A stretch of DNA of 64,000 nt, taken from assembly GCF_023276405.1 (NCBI RefSeq), contig NZ_JALRMO010000001.1, positions 5,825,001-5,889,000 on the forward strand, read 5' to 3'. The position numbers and the translations under genes are program-made. This document shows, in pieces, positions 61,398 to 64,000 of this stretch (position 1 is the stretch's first letter; every line of letters starts with the position of its first letter). The notes under the pieces were generated by a model that did no database searches, was not told the origin of the DNA, and worked only from the letters and a program-made list of their open reading frames with translations. The stretch is from Paenibacillus hamazuiensis. GTDB taxonomy: Bacteria > Bacillota > Bacilli > Paenibacillales > NBRC-103111.

Positions 61398-62600
61398 ATG
61401 GAATTACTGCAATCGAACGTTAGGGAGAAAACAGCCGGCGGCTCGTCTTCTCTTGCTCTGCTGTCTTTAACCGTCGGCGCATTTGCGATCGGTATGACGG
61501 AATTTGTTATCATGGGCATTCTGCCCAACGTCGCCGATGATTTGCAGGTCAGCATTTCAGCCGCGGGCCAGCTCATCACGATGTATGCGCTGGCGGTCGC
61601 CGTGGGCGCCCCCATATTGACGATGCTTACGTACAAAATTCCGCAAAAAAAGCTGCTCGTCTTGCTCATGGGTTTGTTCATTCTCGGCAACGTCATTTCA
61701 GTGGTCGCCCCAAATTACGCCGTCCTGATGTTCGCGCGGATGATCACCGCCTTAACGCACGGGACGTTCTTCGGTGTCGGCGCCGTCATTGCCGCGGGCC
61801 TCGTCTCCCCCGACAAACGCGCCGGTGCGGTGTCCATGATGATGGCCGGCCTGACCATCGCGAATATTATAGGTGTTCCAATAGGCACATATATCGGCCA
61901 GCATATGGGATGGCGAGCCTCGTTCGGCTCGATCGCCATAATGGGCGCCGTAACGCTGATCGGCATTCTGGTCTTTATCCCTCATGTTAGGCAGCATCCG
62001 CCGGGAAGCGCTTTTCAGCAGCTCGCGGCATTGGTGAACCGCAAGCTGCTCGTTTTCCTGCTCATCGCGGTACTGGGTAACGCCGGACTGTTTTCTGTGT
62101 TCACTTACATTACACCGCTGCTTGTACAAATTACCGGGTTTGCCGAGCACAGCGTCACCTGGATCCTGATTTTGTTCGGCTGCGGTGTCACCGCCGGCAA
62201 TATGATCGGCGGCAAGCTGGCGGACTGGAAGCTCATGCCTTCCATCCTCGGCATTTATTTTGCGATCTGCGCGATCCTGACGGCATTTACTTTGACCGTA
62301 CATCATCCGGTCGCCGCGGTCGTAACGATCTTTCTTTGGGGTGCGGCTTCCTTTGCCGTATTCCCGGGGATGCAGGTGCGAATTATGAGTCTGGCTCAAT
62401 CGGCGCCGGCACTGGCATCCACCACGAGCCACTCGGCCGGCAACTTAGGCAACGCGACCGGCGCTTTCATCGGAGGCATGGTCATCATTCATTTGCCCTT
62501 GACGTCGCTTCCTTGGGTCGGCGCCATACTGGTCGGACTGGCATTGATTCTCGGCATCGCCTGTTATTTGCCGGAACGCAAAGCTTCCACCAGATCATAA
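61398..62600 (+). CDS. MFS transporter, AraJ/YdhP-like drug-H+ antiporter family
   Basis: A 400-residue protein with twelve membrane helices. The N-terminal motif GMTEFVIMGILPNVADDLQVSISAAGQLITMYALAVAVGAPILT is diagnostic of the DHA1 AraJ/YdhP/PbuE-type group. RMITALTHGTFFGVGAV and GVPIGTYIGQHMGWRASF (antiporter motif C-like) are also present. The substrate may be drugs, sugars or purine-like compounds. AAAGGAA precedes the ATG. A very GC-rich terminator follows directly, then the homopolymer artefact. Confidence 0.9.
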   Translation: MELLQSNVREKTAGGSSSLALLSLTVGAFAIGMTEFVIMGILPNVADDLQVSISAAGQLITMYALAVAVGAPILTMLTYKIPQKKLLVLLMGLFILGNVISVVAPNYAVLMFARMITALTHGTFFGVGAVIAAGLVSPDKRAGAVSMMMAGLTIANIIGVPIGTYIGQHMGWRASFGSIAIMGAVTLIGILVFIPHVRQHPPGSAFQQLAALVNRKLLVFLLIAVLGNAGLFSVFTYITPLLVQITGFAEHSVTWILILFGCGVTAGNMIGGKLADWKLMPSILGIYFAICAILTAFTLTVHHPVAAVVTIFLWGAASFAVFPGMQVRIMSLAQSAPALASTTSHSAGNLGNATGAFIGGMVIIHLPLTSLPWVGAILVGLALILGIACYLPERKASTRS

Positions 62601-62609
62601 ATCCTCGCT

Positions 62610-62633
62610 CCCCCCGGCATCGCTTCAGCAGCC

Positions 62634-62639
<6 letters not shown>
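62610..62639 (+). terminator. GC-rich terminator hairpin of the MFS gene
   Basis: Perfect 9-bp stem CCCCCCGGC/GCCGGGGGG (62610-62618, 62631-62639) with a 12-base loop. It is the last reliable sequence before the poly-G tract, and its stability may have caused the read failure. Confidence 0.6.
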
Positions 62640-62865
<226 letters not shown>

Positions 62866-63016
62866 CATACCCGGTGTTGATGCGACAAGAGTGTCAATAT
62901 CGCAAAAATCCTCGATTTCCAAATGTCCGGACACGGAGCTTACGACAAGCGGAGTTTCCGCATACCTTCCCGCTACCTGGTCGACGACTTTCAAAATTTG
63001 CTCGACCCGGCCCTGG
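62866..63016 (-). pseudogene. Coding-like fragment truncated at the artefact
   Basis: On the minus strand, after the SLH-gene terminator, the frame GRVEQILKVVDQVAGRYAET, then PLVVSSVSGHLEIEDFCDID and TLVASTPGM is open and protein-like and runs into the homopolymer tract. No RBS or ATG is seen; a TTG (LKVVDQ) could start it. It may be the first part of a gene whose remainder is on another contig. No family recognised. Confidence 0.25.
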
Positions 63017-63017
63017 C

Positions 63018-63057
63018 AAAAAAATGAGACCCGCTCTTTGTATCGAAAGAGCGGATC
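63018..63057 (-). terminator. Terminator of the SLH protein gene
   Basis: On the minus strand GATCCGCTCTTT pairs with AAAGAGCGGGTC (63028-63039, 63046-63057; one G-U), followed at once by TCATTTTTTT. Confidence 0.85.
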
Positions 63058-63073
63058 TTCAACAACTGGCCGA

Positions 63074-64000
63074 TTATGATGCTTCTTCGATATCAGGGAA
63101 GGCCCAAAAATCGGGGGGCACGTCCGACCATGTTGGAACGGAAACATTTGCCTGCGGTACTCTATGCAAAATACGGTTGATGATCACAACGGCCTCCGCC
63201 CGGCTTAAAGACCGGTCCGGTGCGAACGAACCGTCTTCGTAACCGGTCATAATCCCTTTTTGGTACACCGCCTCAATTTGCCCGCTGGCCCAGTGTCCCG
63301 CCGTATCCTTAAAGGAAGGTTTCGACGGGTTATTGTCCAGCTTCAGCCACTTCCCTATAATCGAAGTCATTTCAGCGCGAGTGATCGGGGCGCTCGGTCT
63401 GAACGTTTGGTCGGGATAACCTGACAATAAGCCCGCTGCCTGACCCCACTGAATGGATTCAGCGGCCCAGTAGTTCGGATCGACATCGGAAAAATCTGAC
63501 GCTGCCGTCTTCTTCTCCGTCGATTTCTGCAGCAAGCGGGATAACATAACGCTCATTTCCGCTCTGGTCACCGGTTCATTCGGTCTGAATGTACCGTCCG
63601 GATAGCCGAGTATATAAGGCTCGCGATGCAGCGGTTCATTTTTTATCGAAACGATCGTAAACGTACTGAATTTGTCGATTTGAATTTGTATGCCTGAGGG
63701 ATAGCCGTTCACATCGAAAACGATCTTTCCCCGCTGCAGCACCTTCTCGCCGTCCGAGTGTTCAATAAAGACGCTCAAGGTTTGCAAGAAAAGCTCTCTT
63801 TGAGCCGGATCAGCCGGAATGGCGGCTCCGTCAATCGGAAAAGTGACCTTGACCGGAACTTTAGGCAAATTCGTTTCAATGTTCATCGGCGTACCGAGCA
63901 CCTCTACGTCTCCCGCTTTGGCCACGGCACGGACTTCATCCGCATTTACGATTCTTTCTTTCACAGCCTGCCGTTCTTCGTCTTTTTTGACCGGAGCTAT
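63074..64000 (-). CDS. C-terminal part of an SLH-domain surface protein (5' partial)
   Basis: The frame is open from the window edge (12 codons before an internal GTG at 63964) to TAA at 63074, at least 308 residues. The N-terminal visible part is a beta-rich domain (VPVKVTFPIDGAAIPADPAQ; GIQIQIDKFSTFTIVSI). It is followed by three S-layer-homology domains (GYPDGTFRPNEPVTRAEMSVML; GYPDQTFRPSAPITRAEMTSII; GYEDGSFAPDRSLSRAEAVVII). SLH triads bind secondary cell-wall polymer, so this is the wall anchor of a larger secreted protein whose catalytic or adhesive part lies outside the window. A strong terminator follows. Confidence 0.9.
   Translation of the reverse strand: MAPVKKDEERQAVKERIVNADEVRAVAKAGDVEVLGTPMNIETNLPKVPVKVTFPIDGAAIPADPAQRELFLQTLSVFIEHSDGEKVLQRGKIVFDVNGYPSGIQIQIDKFSTFTIVSIKNEPLHREPYILGYPDGTFRPNEPVTRAEMSVMLSRLLQKSTEKKTAASDFSDVDPNYWAAESIQWGQAAGLLSGYPDQTFRPSAPITRAEMTSIIGKWLKLDNNPSKPSFKDTAGHWASGQIEAVYQKGIMTGYEDGSFAPDRSLSRAEAVVIINRILHRVPQANVSVPTWSDVPPDFWAFPDIEEAS

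Overview
The window reads as chromosome of a Paenibacillus-like member of the Bacillales. The evidence is strong AGGAGG-type ribosome binding sites, Firmicute-specific families (YmaF, YdjO, YcdB/YcdC repeats, WG repeats with SLH domains, LysM-3D), AraC-type YesN/YesM two-component genes next to sugar ABC transporters, and intergenic repeat families of the sort common in that genus. This placement is inference from gene content. No tRNA, rRNA, CRISPR array or phage module was recognised.

Layout. 1-16 kb: a TIM-barrel isomerase, two WG-repeat proteins, glnS, an SLH-CAP protein, an amidase, a HEAT-repeat DNA alkylation repair protein with an ArsR regulator, YmaF, LysM-3D, an MBL-fold hydrolase and a CGNR zinc-finger protein. 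16.7-19.5 kb: a three-gene cluster of unknown function (two paralogous beta-rich proteins and a small protein with a degenerate Nudix-like motif), the best candidate for an undescribed system. 19.8-21.4 kb: a haloalkane-dehalogenase-like hydrolase and a beta-sandwich protein. 21.5-30.6 kb: a galactose-type ABC transporter (mglB-mglA-mglC) behind a response regulator, histidine kinase and sugar-sensing lipoprotein. The kinase carries an in-frame TAA. Three direct repeats lie upstream of mglB, and a roughly 190-bp hairpin lies between the sensing and transport genes. 30.7-34.3 kb: an RNA methyltransferase, a cold-shock gene with a structured leader, ydjO, a PRISE-type reductase and an HxlR regulator. 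34.4-42.6 kb: a YcdB-repeat protein, a decayed region with intergenic repeats and a MazG-like stump, GNAT, Nudix, a WYL regulator divergent from a frameshifted epoxide hydrolase, and a secreted PL6 polysaccharide lyase. 42.8-52.2 kb: regulators (AraC, MarR, LysR, TetR) beside single enzymes. 52.5-56.7 kb: an NAD salvage operon (pncA-nadE-pncB) next to an NrtR-type regulator, with palindromic operators and two inserted non-coding elements. 56.8-64 kb: a frameshifted phosphotransferase, AraC-GyrI, PadR with an unusual HAAS-FtsW fusion, DoxX, an MFS transporter, a poly-G/poly-C assembly artefact, and the C-terminal part of an SLH surface protein.

Three otherwise intact genes carry single-base lesions (kinase nonsense, epoxide hydrolase and phosphotransferase frameshifts). 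Because the window also contains an obvious homopolymer artefact, sequencing error is a real alternative to biological decay for each. The join across 62.63-62.87 kb should not be trusted for synteny.
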